From positions 62,001-126,000 of the forward strand of contig NZ_CADIKB010000013.1 in the NCBI RefSeq assembly GCF_902859825.1: a DNA stretch of 64,000 nucleotides. Direction: 5' to 3'. The first letter of the stretch is position 1. Every line of letters begins with the position of its first letter. The notes under the pieces are model-generated. The model had not been told where the DNA came from. It searched no databases and was given only the letters and a program-made list of their open reading frames with translations. Positions 55,815-64,000 of this stretch are shown one piece after another. This DNA comes from Paraburkholderia phenoliruptrix. Its GTDB lineage: Bacteria; Pseudomonadota; Gammaproteobacteria; Burkholderiales; Burkholderiaceae. A program made the translations under genes and the position numbers.

Positions 55815-56351
55815 TTACTGGATGTCGGTGCCGCTGACGCCGGCAGGCAGCGCGGGCGGCAGCCATGCGCGGCCGGAGAAGGCGCCCATATGGCCGCCGG
55901 ACTGCACGACGAGGCTGCTCTGATCGACCGCGACCGGTCCACGTGCGCCGCCGCGCGCCGCACGCGCGGCCTTCACGCCTGCGACGTACTGCGGAAAGTA
56001 ACTGCCGAGCATCTCATTCAGATCAGGCATTTGCGGGCCGTTCCACGCGATGCCGAAGACGGTGCCGTCGGCGGCCACGTATTCGCGCACCACCGTGCCG
56101 TTGCCGAGCGTGGTTTCACGAACGGTGTACGACGCCGTAGCGGAAGCGGAAGAAGCTGCACCCGAGGCCGAGCGCACGACGGCGCTCGAAGGATGCATGG
56201 TGCGGGACGAGACCGACGCGTCCGCGGGAGGCGTCATCGGGGCGCCGCCGAGCGCCGCATGAGCGGACTGCACGGCGGAAAACGAACCGGGCAGGACAAA
56301 AGGCAACACAAGCGCCGTAACCCGACCGGCGCGGCGTACATGACTCCACAT
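55815..56351 (-). CDS. DUF2844 family exported protein
   Basis: 178-residue exported protein of unknown function. A signal peptide (about 1-33, ending SAVQSAHA before ALGG) is followed by the DUF2844 core (SYTVRETTLGNGTVVREYVA, GTVFGIAWNGPQMPDLNEML GSYF). Start at ATG 56349-56351, since GGGAGGAAA lies upstream; the frame extends to 56417 without a site. It is co-transcribed with the DUF3443 lipoprotein. The pair sits between flhB and cheZ but shows no link to motility. Confidence 0.85.
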   Translation of the reverse strand: MWSHVRRAGRVTALVLPFVLPGSFSAVQSAHAALGGAPMTPPADASVSSRTMHPSSAVVRSASGAASSASATASYTVRETTLGNGTVVREYVAADGTVFGIAWNGPQMPDLNEMLGSYFPQYVAGVKAARAARGGARGPVAVDQSSLVVQSGGHMGAFSGRAWLPPALPAGVSGTDIQ

Positions 56352-56606
56352 AACGAATTTCCTCCCTGGCTGCTGGCCGGCGCGCACTCTCCCGCGGACC
56401 GGCTGCATGTAGGCCAATCATAGGACACGGATGGGGCCGCATCTGGAGGAAAACCTCGTTCTGCAAGCCCCGGTGATAGCGTTCACCTGGGTTCCGCGCC
56501 GCTCTTCGACCTCGTAGTATGCCTGCGGTTTGTGTCCATAGACAGCGTGCCGCCCGGGAGCGCGACTTGCTATGTACACGGGTTGGGCCGCGCGCCGCGA
56601 GGGCGC

Positions 56607-56639
56607 GGGCCGCTAAAGAGCCGCTAAAGGGCCGCTCAG
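56607..56639. repeat. Three tandem 11-bp repeats at the cheZ stop
   Basis: GGGCCGCTAAA, GAGCCGCTAAA, GGGCCGCTCAG in tandem; the last copy includes the cheZ stop codon. Probably replication slippage. The rest of 56418-56606 shows nothing that I can name. Confidence 0.7.
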
Positions 56640-57346
56640 AAACCGAGGCTGGCGAGCAGATCGTCGACCTGCGATTGATCCTGCATGACGTCCGTTTTGC
56701 CTTCCGGATTGATCTGCGGGCCGTTCAGCAGATGCTCGGGGCTGCCGGTCGGCGACACTTCCGCGACGAGCGCGGCGGCGTGCGCCGCGAACTGCTCGCG
56801 CCGCTCGAGCGCGATGTTCTCGACCAGCACCCCGAGCAATTGCTGCTCGATCAGATACACGACGTCGGTGATCTTCTTGATCACCTGGCCGGTCAGATCC
56901 TGGAAATCCTGCGCCAGCATGATCTCCATGAGCTGCGAGTTGGTCGCGGTGGTCGCCTCGGGCACGCCGCGCAGGAACTCGCGCGTGTCGTTCATCAGCG
57001 CGCGCACTTCCGCGCGTTCGATCGGCGCCGCGTACCACTGCTCCCAACGCGCGTCGAGTTCGCCGGCGTCTTTTTGCAACTGTTCCTGAATCGGCTTCGC
57101 GATGTCGATCGAGGAAAGCACGCGCTCGGCGGCCTGCTCGGTCATGTTCGCGATGTACTTGAGACGGTCGCGTGCGTCGGGTACGGCTTCGGCCGCGCGC
57201 TCGACGTGCTTGTCGAGCCCGAGCTCGCGCATCGAATCACGCAGCGTGCGTGTCAGTTGTCCAATGCGGGCGAGAATGCGGTCTGACGCGAAGTCGCCGC
57301 TCTCGTTGACCGCTTCGGCGCTAGGCGCATTGGTGGGCAGGTTCAC
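56636..57346 (-). CDS. cheZ: Protein phosphatase CheZ
   Basis: 236-residue cytosolic phosphatase that removes phosphate from CheY-P. The catalytic motif is QDFQDLTGQVIKK, with Asp150 and Gln154 in the expected positions, in a long helical hairpin. The C-terminal CheY-binding peptide (QSQVDDLLASLGF) is intact. It starts at GTG 57344-57346, one base after the cheY stop. It is the last che gene in the run. Confidence 0.97.
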   Translation of the reverse strand: MNLPTNAPSAEAVNESGDFASDRILARIGQLTRTLRDSMRELGLDKHVERAAEAVPDARDRLKYIANMTEQAAERVLSSIDIAKPIQEQLQKDAGELDARWEQWYAAPIERAEVRALMNDTREFLRGVPEATTATNSQLMEIMLAQDFQDLTGQVIKKITDVVYLIEQQLLGVLVENIALERREQFAAHAAALVAEVSPTGSPEHLLNGPQINPEGKTDVMQDQSQVDDLLASLGF

Positions 57347-57347
57347 A

Positions 57348-57743
57348 TCAGCTCCCGGTCTTGGCCATCTTCTCGAGAATCTTGTTGAGCTTCTCGTCCA
57401 GCGTCGCAGCCGTGAACGGCTTCACGACATAACCGCTCGCGCCCGCCTGAGCCGCCGCGATAATGTTTTCCTTCTTCGACTCGGCCGTCACCATCAGCAC
57501 CGGCAAGTGCTTGAGATTGGCGTCGGCGCGGATTTCCTTGAGCATCGCGAGACCGTCGAGGTTCGGCATGTTCCAGTCGGAGATCACGAAGTCGTAGGTG
57601 CCGCCGCGCAGACGCGCGAGGCCGGCCTGGCCATCTTCGGCTTCGTCGACGTTGCCGTAGCCCAGCTCTTTGAGGAGGTTGCGAACGATCCGGCGCATCG
57701 TCGGAAAATCGTCCACTACCAGAAACTTCATTGCCTTATCCAT
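57348..57743 (-). CDS. cheY: Chemotaxis response regulator CheY
   Basis: 131-residue single-domain receiver that binds FliM when phosphorylated. The acidic pocket is Asp11-Asp12, the phosphorylated residue is Asp56 (VISDWNMPN), and Thr86 and Lys108 complete the active site. It lies 59 bp after cheB and 1 bp before cheZ. Confidence 0.98.
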   Translation of the reverse strand: MDKAMKFLVVDDFPTMRRIVRNLLKELGYGNVDEAEDGQAGLARLRGGTYDFVISDWNMPNLDGLAMLKEIRADANLKHLPVLMVTAESKKENIIAAAQAGASGYVVKPFTAATLDEKLNKILEKMAKTGS

Positions 57744-57802
57744 TTGATTCCCTTTACTTGATTCACGGTGCGGCGTATGACCGCTTCAATCCAGACGGCG
57801 CA

Positions 57803-58900
57803 TCATACCCGCTGAACGCGATCGCCCATCGACGCAAGACGCGCCATCACGCGCCGGCTCATGTCCGGCAGCGACGCGATTTCGTCGGCCGCGCCCAGCG
57901 CAATCGCCTCGCGCGGCATGCCGAACACGATACAGCTCGCCTCGTCCTGCGCCAGCGTATAAGCCCCAGCCTTTTTCATTTCCAGCAGACCCGCGGCGCC
58001 GTCGCGCCCCATTCCGGTCAGGATCACTCCGACCGCGTTCTTGCCCGCGTGCTGCGCGGCCGAGCGGAACAGCACATCCACCGAAGGACGATGCCGGTTC
58101 ACCGGCGGGTCGTCCGACAGATGCGCGATGTAGTTCGCGCCGCTGCGGGCAAGCAGCAGGTGAGCGTGGCCGGGCGCGATATACGCATGTCCCGGCAGCA
58201 CGCGTTCGCCGTGCTCAGCTTCTTTAACGGTAATCCGGCACAAACCATTGAGGCGTTGCGCAAAAGATTTTGTGAAACCCGGCGGCATATGCTGCGCGAT
58301 CAGCACCGCGGGCGCGTCCGGCGGCAGCGGGACGAGCACTTCGCGGATAGCTTCGGTACCGCCCGTCGACGCCCCGACGATGATCAGCTTCTCCGTACTG
58401 ACGAGCGGATTGTTAAAGAGCGGCGCCGCGCTCACCGGCGCATGCGCGCCGGCAGCGGGCGCGTGATGCGCAGGCGCCGCCTGGCGCACGCGCGCGCGCG
58501 CCGCGGCGCGAATCTTGTCGGCGAGCTTTTCCGCGTAGTCGAGCATGCCGTCGCGAATGCCGACCTTCGGCTTCGTGACGAAGTCGACCGCGCCAAGTTC
58601 CAGCGCGCGCAGCGTGATTTCATTGCCGCGCTCGGTCAGCGACGACACCATCACGACCGGCATGGGCCGCAGGCGCATCAGCTTCTCGAGAAAGTCGAGA
58701 CCGTCCATGCGCGGCATTTCCACGTCGAGCGTCAACACGTCCGGGTTGTGCTGCTTGATGAGCTCGCGCGCGACGAGCGGGTCGGGCGCGGTCGCGACGA
58801 CGGTCATGTCCGGCTGGCCGTTGATGATCTCGGTCATCAGGCTGCGGATCAGCGCCGAATCGTCGACACACAGTACTTTGATCTTGTGCACAGCGCTCAC
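57803..58900 (-). CDS. cheB: Chemoreceptor methylesterase/deamidase CheB
   Basis: 365 residues. An N-terminal receiver with phosphorylated Asp59 ([12 protein letters not shown]) is joined by an Ala/His/Pro linker to the methylesterase, whose triad is Ser178 ([10 protein letters not shown]), His204 (IAQHMPPGF) and Asp300 ([12 protein letters not shown]). It removes methyl groups added by CheR. Start at GTG 58898-58900, overlapping the cheD stop by 4 nt; a GTG three codons later is an alternative. Confidence 0.97.
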   Translation of the reverse strand: MSAVHKIKVLCVDDSALIRSLMTEIINGQPDMTVVATAPDPLVARELIKQHNPDVLTLDVEMPRMDGLDFLEKLMRLRPMPVVMVSSLTERGNEITLRALELGAVDFVTKPKVGIRDGMLDYAEKLADKIRAAARARVRQAAPAHHAPAAGAHAPVSAAPLFNNPLVSTEKLIIVGASTGGTEAIREVLVPLPPDAPAVLIAQHMPPGFTKSFAQRLNGLCRITVKEAEHGERVLPGHAYIAPGHAHLLLARSGANYIAHLSDDPPVNRHRPSVDVLFRSAAQHAGKNAVGVILTGMGRDGAAGLLEMKKAGAYTLAQDEASCIVFGMPREAIALGAADEIASLPDMSRRVMARLASMGDRVQRV

Positions 58901-59652
58901 GCCTCCTCTGCGGTTCTGGCGTTGTTTGAATTGATGGGGCGCGGGGTCGAGCCGAACAGTTCGACTTTCGGCCTTGCTGCGCCGGCAGCCGCGCCGAACA
59001 GTTCGATCTTGGGGCGCGCGGCCGCAGGTGCGGCGAACAGTTCGACCCGCTTTCTGGCTGCGGCGAGCCGCTCGGCGCGCGCTTCGGCGGTCTGGCGCAC
59101 AAGCGCCTGTTCGCGCTCGGCGACGCCCGGATCCTGCTGCAAACGCAGCTTTTTCACCATCACCTGGCCGGTGCGCGGCATGAACGCGACCTTGCGCGGG
59201 TGCGAGCCCTGCAAATCTTCCGCGACGATGCGGATCTTTTCGAGCGCCAGATAGCGGCGCACGAATTCCGAATTGCGATCGCCGATGTTGATGGTCGTCA
59301 TGCCCGCGAGCACCGCGCCGCCGCCGAACACTTTCGCTTCGAAACGCTCGCGCCGGCCGCCGGCCTTGATGAGTTCGTTGATCAGCACTTCCATCGCGTA
59401 GGCGCCGTAGCGCATCGAATCGGATGCCGGCTGGCCGACTTCGGCGCCGTCGTCGGGCAACATGAAGTGATTCATGCCGCCGATGCCCGCGGTGCGGTCC
59501 TGGATACAGGCCGCGACGCACGAGCCGAGCACGGTCACGAGCACCATGTCCTCGTGCGTGGTGTAGAACTCGTTCGGCAGCAGCTTCACACCGGGGCGTT
59601 GGAAGTGGTTGTCGTAGTAAAGATTGGTGGCGATCGGCAAGGCGCTGCTCAT
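58897..59652 (-). CDS. cheD: Chemoreceptor glutamine deamidase CheD, with a repeat tail
   Basis: 251 residues. CheD deamidates receptor glutamines. The thiol-based active site is seen: Cys in [12 protein letters not shown] and His in GGMNHFMLP, and later the conserved KVFGGGAVL and [19 protein letters not shown]. The core ends near residue 190. The tail then carries three copies of a short motif ([24 protein letters not shown]), spaced 13-14 residues apart, not part of the CheD family. It overlaps cheR and cheB by 4 nt each. Confidence 0.95.
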   Translation of the reverse strand: MSSALPIATNLYYDNHFQRPGVKLLPNEFYTTHEDMVLVTVLGSCVAACIQDRTAGIGGMNHFMLPDDGAEVGQPASDSMRYGAYAMEVLINELIKAGGRRERFEAKVFGGGAVLAGMTTINIGDRNSEFVRRYLALEKIRIVAEDLQGSHPRKVAFMPRTGQVMVKKLRLQQDPGVAEREQALVRQTAEARAERLAAARKRVELFAAPAAARPKIELFGAAAGAARPKVELFGSTPRPINSNNARTAEEA

Positions 59653-60596
59653 ACCGTCACCCCGCTCGTCGATGCGCTCGCCGCCGTCGCCGTACGGGCC
59701 GGCGCACGGGCACCGGCCACGTCGCGCGTCAGTTCGTAGACGGTCTGGCCGCGCAGCCTGAATGCCTGCGTGACATACGTGAAGTTTTCCGAGTGACCGG
59801 CGAACAGCAGGCCGCCCGACTTCATCAGCGGCTCGAAGCGCGTGAGCACTTGCGCTTGCGTCGGCTTGTCGAAGTAGATCATCACGTTGCGGCAGAAGAT
59901 CGCGTCGAACTGCGTGCGCAGCTGGTAATCGCGGTCAGTGAGGTTCAACTGCTCGAAACGCACCATGGCGCGCACTTGCGGGCGCACCTTCACCATGCCG
60001 GCGTGCGGGCCGGTGCCCTTCAGGAAGAAGCGCTTGAGCCGCTCGGGCGAGAGATGCTTCACCTGGTCGAACTGATACATGCCGGCCTCGGCCTTGGCGA
60101 GCACCTGGGTGTCGATGTCGGTGGCGAGCACCGTCGCCTGGCGTGCGCCGCTTTCGCCGAGCGCTTCGATCAGCGTCATCGCGATCGAGTACGGCTCTTC
60201 GCCGGTCGAGGCCGCCGAGCACCACACGGACACCGGTTGCGCGCGGCGCGTCACGAAGTCCGCGAGAATCGGAAAGTGATGCGCCTCGCGAAAGAACGCG
60301 GTCAGATTGGTGGTCAGCGCATTGGTGAAGGCTTCCCACTCGGCCGGATCGTTTTCCGCTTCGAGCAGATCGAGATACTGCCTGAACGAGTCGAGGCCGC
60401 GGGCGCGCAGGCGACGCGCGAGGCGGCTGTACGCCATGTCGCGCTTGTGATCGGACAGGGAAATGCCGGCGCTGCGGTGAATCAGTTCGCGAATGCGAGT
60501 GAAATCCGCGGAGGTGAATTCGAAATCACGCCCCTGTTCACTAGATCGGATCGGGTCCGCACGGTCGGTGCGTTGCTGTGCGCGCGTTGCCATCAT
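59649..60596 (-). CDS. cheR: Chemotaxis protein methyltransferase CheR
   Basis: 315-residue SAM-dependent methyltransferase that methylates receptor glutamates. The N-terminal helical domain is followed by the SAM domain ([72 protein letters not shown]). It may dock on the DWETF tail of the neighbouring receptor. It overlaps cheD (ATGA). Confidence 0.98.
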   Translation of the reverse strand: MMATRAQQRTDRADPIRSSEQGRDFEFTSADFTRIRELIHRSAGISLSDHKRDMAYSRLARRLRARGLDSFRQYLDLLEAENDPAEWEAFTNALTTNLTAFFREAHHFPILADFVTRRAQPVSVWCSAASTGEEPYSIAMTLIEALGESGARQATVLATDIDTQVLAKAEAGMYQFDQVKHLSPERLKRFFLKGTGPHAGMVKVRPQVRAMVRFEQLNLTDRDYQLRTQFDAIFCRNVMIYFDKPTQAQVLTRFEPLMKSGGLLFAGHSENFTYVTQAFRLRGQTVYELTRDVAGARAPARTATAASASTSGVTV

Positions 60597-60781
60597 GAAA
60601 GTTCCTGCCTGCGATACGAGCCATCACGCCTGCCCGACGGAAACGCCCGCGAGCAAGGAATGTTTTCCGCGGGGTCGCGCCCGCCCGCACGTTCCATCAC
60701 CATGCAGCCGGCCCGCGACACGCGTTGAAAGCGTGCTTCGATGATTCGCGCCGCATGGCGCGAGATGTCGAATGACTGCAT
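60593..60781 (-). CDS. Possible small protein between the chemoreceptor and cheR
   Basis: 62-residue frame that fills the gap between the receptor gene and cheR. It starts MQSFDISRHAARIIEARFQR and ends in an Arg/Ser-rich part. Its stop overlaps the cheR start as ATGA, the same layout as the cheR/cheD and cheD/cheB joints, which suggests coupling. I see no clear ribosome site, and it matches no family I know. It may be chance. Confidence 0.35.
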   Translation of the reverse strand: MQSFDISRHAARIIEARFQRVSRAGCMVMERAGGRDPAENIPCSRAFPSGRRDGSYRRQELS

Positions 60782-60796
60782 GTTTCATCGTCATGT

Positions 60797-62704
60797 TTAA
60801 AAGGTTTCCCAGTCCGCGTCCGAACCGGCCGAGCTCACGCTCGCCGCTGCCGGACGTGCAACCGGCTCGGCGGCCGCGCGCGGCGCCTTCGGCTTGAGCG
60901 CCGGTTCGACGCGCCCGGTGCCTGCTTCGGGGTTGCCCACGGCCGGCGCAGCGCTCGTTGCGGCGGCTGCATGCGCCGCTGCGCTGGCCGTTGCATTCGC
61001 CGTCGACGCATGAGCCGCCGGCGCGCTCGCTGCCGCCTTCGGGGCACGCGGTGCGGCCTTCGCCGCAGGCTTGCTGCTGCCGACGCTCGTGCGCGCCTTC
61101 ACTTGGGGTACGACCGGCGCGCTCGCCGCACTCAAACCGCGCGCCGCATGGCTTGCCACCTTCCAGCCGCTCAGCACCTCTTGCAACTGGCGCGTTTGGT
61201 CTTCGAGCGACGCCGCAGCCGCTGCGGCTTCTTCGACGAGCGCGGCGTTCTGTTGCGTCACTTCGTCCATCTGCACGACGGCGCGATTGACCTGCTCGAT
61301 GCCGCCGGATTGCTCCTCGGAAGCCGCGCTGATCTCGCCCATGATGTCGGTCACGCGGCGCACGGCCTGCACGATCTCGTCCATCGTGGTGCCCGCGCGT
61401 CCGACGAGCGCCGAGCCGCTTTGCACCTTGTCGGCGGAGTCGCCGATCAGTTCCTTGATTTCCTTGGCGGCGCTCGCGCTGCGTTGCGCGAGGCTGCGCA
61501 CTTCGCCCGCCACGACCGCGAAGCCGCGGCCCTGTTCGCCGGCGCGCGCCGCTTCCACCGCCGCGTTGAGCGCCAGAATGTTGGTCTGGAACGCAATGCC
61601 CTCGATCACGCCGATAATGTCGACGACCTTGCTCGAGCTGCTCGCAATATCCTGCATCGTCGTGACGACCTGGCTCACCACGTCGCCGCCGCGCGTCGCG
61701 ATATCGGATGCATTCACGGCAAGCTGGCTCGCCTGGCGCGCGTTCTCGGCGTTCTGCCGCACGGTGCCCGTGAGCTGCTCCATGCTCTGCGCGGTCTGCT
61801 GCAGCGAAGCGGCCTGCTGTTCGGTGCGCTGCGACAGGTCCGTGTTGCCCATCGCGATTTCGCGCGCGCCGGTGTCGATCGACTCGGTGCTGCTGCGAAC
61901 CGCCGTGACCATCGACGCCATGCTTTCCTGCATCCGCTTGATGCCGGCGAAGAGGCGGCCGATTTCGTTGCGGCTTCGCACTTCGATCGTTTCCGAGAGA
62001 TCGCCTGCGGCGATCCGCTCGAAGCATTCGGTTGCGTCTGTGAGCGGCTGAACGATCAGGCCGCGCAGCGCGAAGCGCAGGCCGACCACGAGCAGCAGCG
62101 AGAGCGCGGTGAACGCGATGATCAGCGTGGTCATCAGCGAGATGTTGGACTGCGCGTCTGCCTGCTGGTCGACAGCCTGTTGCTGCAGGCTCTTCACCAC
62201 CGCCGCCGCCACGTTGTCATACGCCACGAACATCGGGCTGATCTTCTTGTCGGCAATGTCGTGATAGGCCGCGAGATCGTTGGCGCGCAGCGCCGCGAAT
62301 TCGGGCTCGACGCCGTCGCGCACGAGCGTCGTGCGCAGCGCGACGAGCTCGTCCATCTTCGCCTGGTCGACGCCGACCTTCGGCGCGTCCAGATAGGTCT
62401 GCCAGTTCTTGTTGCTGAAGCCGTACAGCTCGACTGCGCGATCCAGCACCTTCTTCGCCGTTTCCGTGTCGCCTGCCGCGGTGAGCGCGGTGACACGGTC
62501 GAGCGAGATGCGCGAGCGCAGCAGATGAGCCGAAGCGTCGTCGAGCGCGTGAATCGCCACCAGATCGCCGCGCGCAATACGGTCGAGCGAACGGCTTGCG
62601 CTGCCGAGCGCCGTCAGCCCAAGCACGCCGACCACCATGGTCAGCGCGACGAGAATGATCCCCACTAGCGTGAGCGATGTGCGAATCGACCACCTGCTTA
62701 GCAT
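60797..62704 (-). CDS. Methyl-accepting chemotaxis protein with C-terminal CheR/CheB docking tail
   Basis: 635-residue inner-membrane chemoreceptor. Membrane segment 1 (about 8-32) and segment 2 (about 190-212) flank a periplasmic four-helix (Tar/Tsr-like) domain. A HAMP domain follows (about 213-268), then the signalling hairpin with the invariant tip ([39 protein letters not shown]). A ~110-residue Ala/Pro/Lys-rich linker ends in DWETF, close to the NWETF pentapeptide that recruits CheR and CheB in Tsr/Tar. The ligand is unknown. It lies in the cheAW-receptor-cheRDBYZ operon. Confidence 0.95.
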   Translation of the reverse strand: MLSRWSIRTSLTLVGIILVALTMVVGVLGLTALGSASRSLDRIARGDLVAIHALDDASAHLLRSRISLDRVTALTAAGDTETAKKVLDRAVELYGFSNKNWQTYLDAPKVGVDQAKMDELVALRTTLVRDGVEPEFAALRANDLAAYHDIADKKISPMFVAYDNVAAAVVKSLQQQAVDQQADAQSNISLMTTLIIAFTALSLLLVVGLRFALRGLIVQPLTDATECFERIAAGDLSETIEVRSRNEIGRLFAGIKRMQESMASMVTAVRSSTESIDTGAREIAMGNTDLSQRTEQQAASLQQTAQSMEQLTGTVRQNAENARQASQLAVNASDIATRGGDVVSQVVTTMQDIASSSSKVVDIIGVIEGIAFQTNILALNAAVEAARAGEQGRGFAVVAGEVRSLAQRSASAAKEIKELIGDSADKVQSGSALVGRAGTTMDEIVQAVRRVTDIMGEISAASEEQSGGIEQVNRAVVQMDEVTQQNAALVEEAAAAAASLEDQTRQLQEVLSGWKVASHAARGLSAASAPVVPQVKARTSVGSSKPAAKAAPRAPKAAASAPAAHASTANATASAAAHAAAATSAAPAVGNPEAGTGRVEPALKPKAPRAAAEPVARPAAASVSSAGSDADWETF

Positions 62705-62744
62705 CTCAGTGCTCCCTGTTTCAAACTTTTGAACGCCGCGGCCG

Positions 62745-63275
62745 TTACACGCCGAGCGTTTCGATGAGCGCCATTTCGCGGCTCGTCATCAGCTTTTCGA
62801 TGTCCATCAGAATCAGCATGCGGCCGTCGACCGTGCCGAGGCCCGTCAGGTACTCGGTCGTCAGCGTCGCGCCGAATTCCGGCGCCGGCATGATCTGGTC
62901 GACGGCGAGCGTCAACACGTCGGACACGCCGTCCACCACCATGCCCACCACGCGATGCGCGACGTTCAGGATGATCACCACGGTCTGGTGGTCGTACTCG
63001 ACGCGGCCAAGATGGAACTTGATGCGCATGTCGACGATCGGCACGATGATGCCGCGCAGATTGATCACGCCCTTGATGAACTCGGGCGCATTGGCGATGC
63101 GCGTCACGTTGTCGTAGCCGCGGATTTCCTGCACCTTGAGAATGTCGATGCCGTACTCTTCGGCGCCGAGCGTGAAGACGAGGAATTCCTGACCGCCGGC
63201 GTCGGCCTGCTGCGCGTCGCGGCGACCATTCGTCGCGTTCGCGACGCTCGAATTGATGGATTGAACTTCTGCCAC
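62745..63275 (-). CDS. cheW: Chemotaxis coupling protein CheW
   Basis: 176-residue adaptor linking receptors to CheA. The SH3-like CheW domain is seen as [50 protein letters not shown] and [20 protein letters not shown]. Start at GTG 63273-63275 ([10 protein letters not shown]), 8 nt after GGGG; a TTG four codons earlier is less likely. It lies 63 bp after cheA and 40 bp before the receptor. Confidence 0.95.
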   Translation of the reverse strand: MAEVQSINSSVANATNGRRDAQQADAGGQEFLVFTLGAEEYGIDILKVQEIRGYDNVTRIANAPEFIKGVINLRGIIVPIVDMRIKFHLGRVEYDHQTVVIILNVAHRVVGMVVDGVSDVLTLAVDQIMPAPEFGATLTTEYLTGLGTVDGRMLILMDIEKLMTSREMALIETLGV

Positions 63276-63338
63276 GTTAGCCCCCAAACGGTTGGGATAA
63301 ATCAGGTTGAATAAGTGTTGCTGCGAATGCCGCGCACA

Positions 63339-64000
63339 TCATGCGAGGCTCATTGCGCCGTGCGCGTTGCGCGACTCGCGGTTCAGCGCCGCCACGTCCA
63401 CGATCAGCGCGACGCTGCCGTCGCCGAGAATGGTCGCGGCGGAAATGCCGTGCACCTTGCGGTAATTGGTTTCCAGGTTCTTCACGACGACCTGCTGCTG
63501 CCCCACCAGCTCGTCGATCAGCATCGCAAAGCGGCGCCCCTCGGTCTGCATGATGGTGACGATGCCTTGAGTCGGCTCCTGCTTCGCGTCCGCCACGTTG
63601 AACACTTCGTGCAGCGCGACGAGCGGCAGATATTCGCCGCGCACGCGCACCACGCGCTCGCCGTTGGCGACCGTGTAGATGTCCTCGGCTTGCGGCTGCA
63701 GCGACTCCATCACGAAGTTCAGCGGCAGAATGAAGATCTCGTTGCCGACCTTGACGGACATGCCGTCCAGAATCGCCAGCGTGAGCGGCAGAATGATGCG
63801 CGTCGTGCTGCCCTTGCCTGCCTGCGAGGTGATTTCGACGTGACCGCCCATCGACTGGATGTTGCGCTTCACGACGTCCATGCCCACGCCGCGGCCCGAC
63901 ACGTCCGTGACCTGCTCCGCCGTCGAAAAGCCCGGCAGGAAGATGAGGTTCCAGACTTCGTCGTCGGTCATGCTTTCGCTGACCTGCATGCCCTGCTTGG
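63339..64000 (-). CDS. cheA: Chemotaxis histidine kinase CheA (only the C-terminal ~220 residues in the window)
   Basis: The 3' end of the kinase gene. Visible are the end of the ATPase domain (FSTAEQVTDVSGRGVGMDVV, the G box; AGKGSTTRIILPLTLAI) and the whole CheW-like P5 domain (LDGMSVKVGNEIFILPLNFV ... GSVALIVDVAALNR). The Hpt, dimerisation and P2 parts lie beyond the right edge. First of the che genes seen, upstream of cheW. Confidence 0.97.
   Translation of the reverse strand, partial: KQGMQVSESMTDDEVWNLIFLPGFSTAEQVTDVSGRGVGMDVVKRNIQSMGGHVEITSQAGKGSTTRIILPLTLAILDGMSVKVGNEIFILPLNFVMESLQPQAEDIYTVANGERVVRVRGEYLPLVALHEVFNVADAKQEPTQGIVTIMQTEGRRFAMLIDELVGQQQVVVKNLETNYRKVHGISAATILGDGSVALIVDVAALNRESRNAHGAMSLA

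Noticed and set aside
60971..62668. 565-codon plus-strand frame opposite the chemoreceptor
   Set aside because: Antisense shadow; the receptor domains on the other strand are complete.
1..64000. CRISPR arrays, tRNA/rRNA genes, IS elements or prophage
   Set aside because: No regularly spaced repeats, tRNA cloverleaf, rRNA stretch, transposase, integrase or phage structural gene was seen; the 'phage holin family' gene at 4656-5009 is a housekeeping-type relative, not evidence of a phage.

Overview
This window is chromosomal DNA of high G+C content from a member of the Burkholderiaceae, most likely Paraburkholderia or a close relative. The reasons are the metF / small holin-like membrane protein / ahcY cluster behind an S-adenosylhomocysteine riboswitch, the betaproteobacterial order of flagellar genes, the DUF2844-DUF3443 pair, and the many Ala/Pro-rich insertions in flagellar proteins. 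No rRNA, tRNA, CRISPR array, transposase or prophage gene was seen.

Layout. (1) 1-3504, minus strand: a dipeptide ABC importer (dppA, dppB, and dppC cut by the left edge), with an intrinsic terminator between dppA and dppB. (2) 3814-6583, minus strand: the methyl cycle (ahcY, a small membrane protein, metF), headed by an SAH riboswitch at about 6594-6756. (3) 6929-14169: a family 2 glycosyltransferase, a LysR regulator, a GMC oxidoreductase, an AidB-like acyl-CoA dehydrogenase and an aldehyde dehydrogenase; the last three look like an alcohol/aldehyde/acid catabolic set. (4) 14271-17531, minus strand: a short FlhB-like protein, a first FliK-like protein, fliT, fliS and fliE. (5) 17767-30446, plus strand: fliFGHIJK, then a ~720-bp inverted-repeat element, then fliLMNOPQR. 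(6) 30573-43117, minus strand: flgL, flgK, ycgR, flgJ, I, H, G, F, E, D, C, B. (7) 43336-45967, plus strand: flgA, flgM, flgN. (8) 46251-46840: a hicAB toxin-antitoxin pair. (9) 46872-54238, minus strand: fliA, flhG, flhF, flhA, flhB. (10) 54456-56351, minus strand: a DUF3443 lipoprotein and a DUF2844 protein. (11) 56636-64000, minus strand: cheZ, cheY, cheB, cheD, cheR, a chemoreceptor, cheW and the 3' end of cheA.

How it works together. About 50 kb encodes nearly all of the flagellar basal body, rod, hook, rings and export gate, plus the late checkpoint (fliA/flgM) and the chemotaxis relay. fliC, fliD, motAB and flhDC are not in the window; cheA runs off the right edge, so motAB and flhDC may lie beyond it. 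Reading the gaps gave four convincing sigma-28 (FliA) promoters: upstream of fliST, flgKL, ycgR and flgMN. A recurring promoter-like element (TTATT or CTATT, 27 bp, GATAA) lies upstream of flhB, flhF and between fliE and fliF. A related symmetric element lies between flgB and flgA. These are candidates for FlhDC-dependent class II promoters.

The least explained items are the long palindromic element splitting the fli operon, the triple RPK(V/I)ELFG repeat in the CheD tail, the second FliK/FlhB-C pair, and the FlhG whose P-loop lysine is a cysteine.
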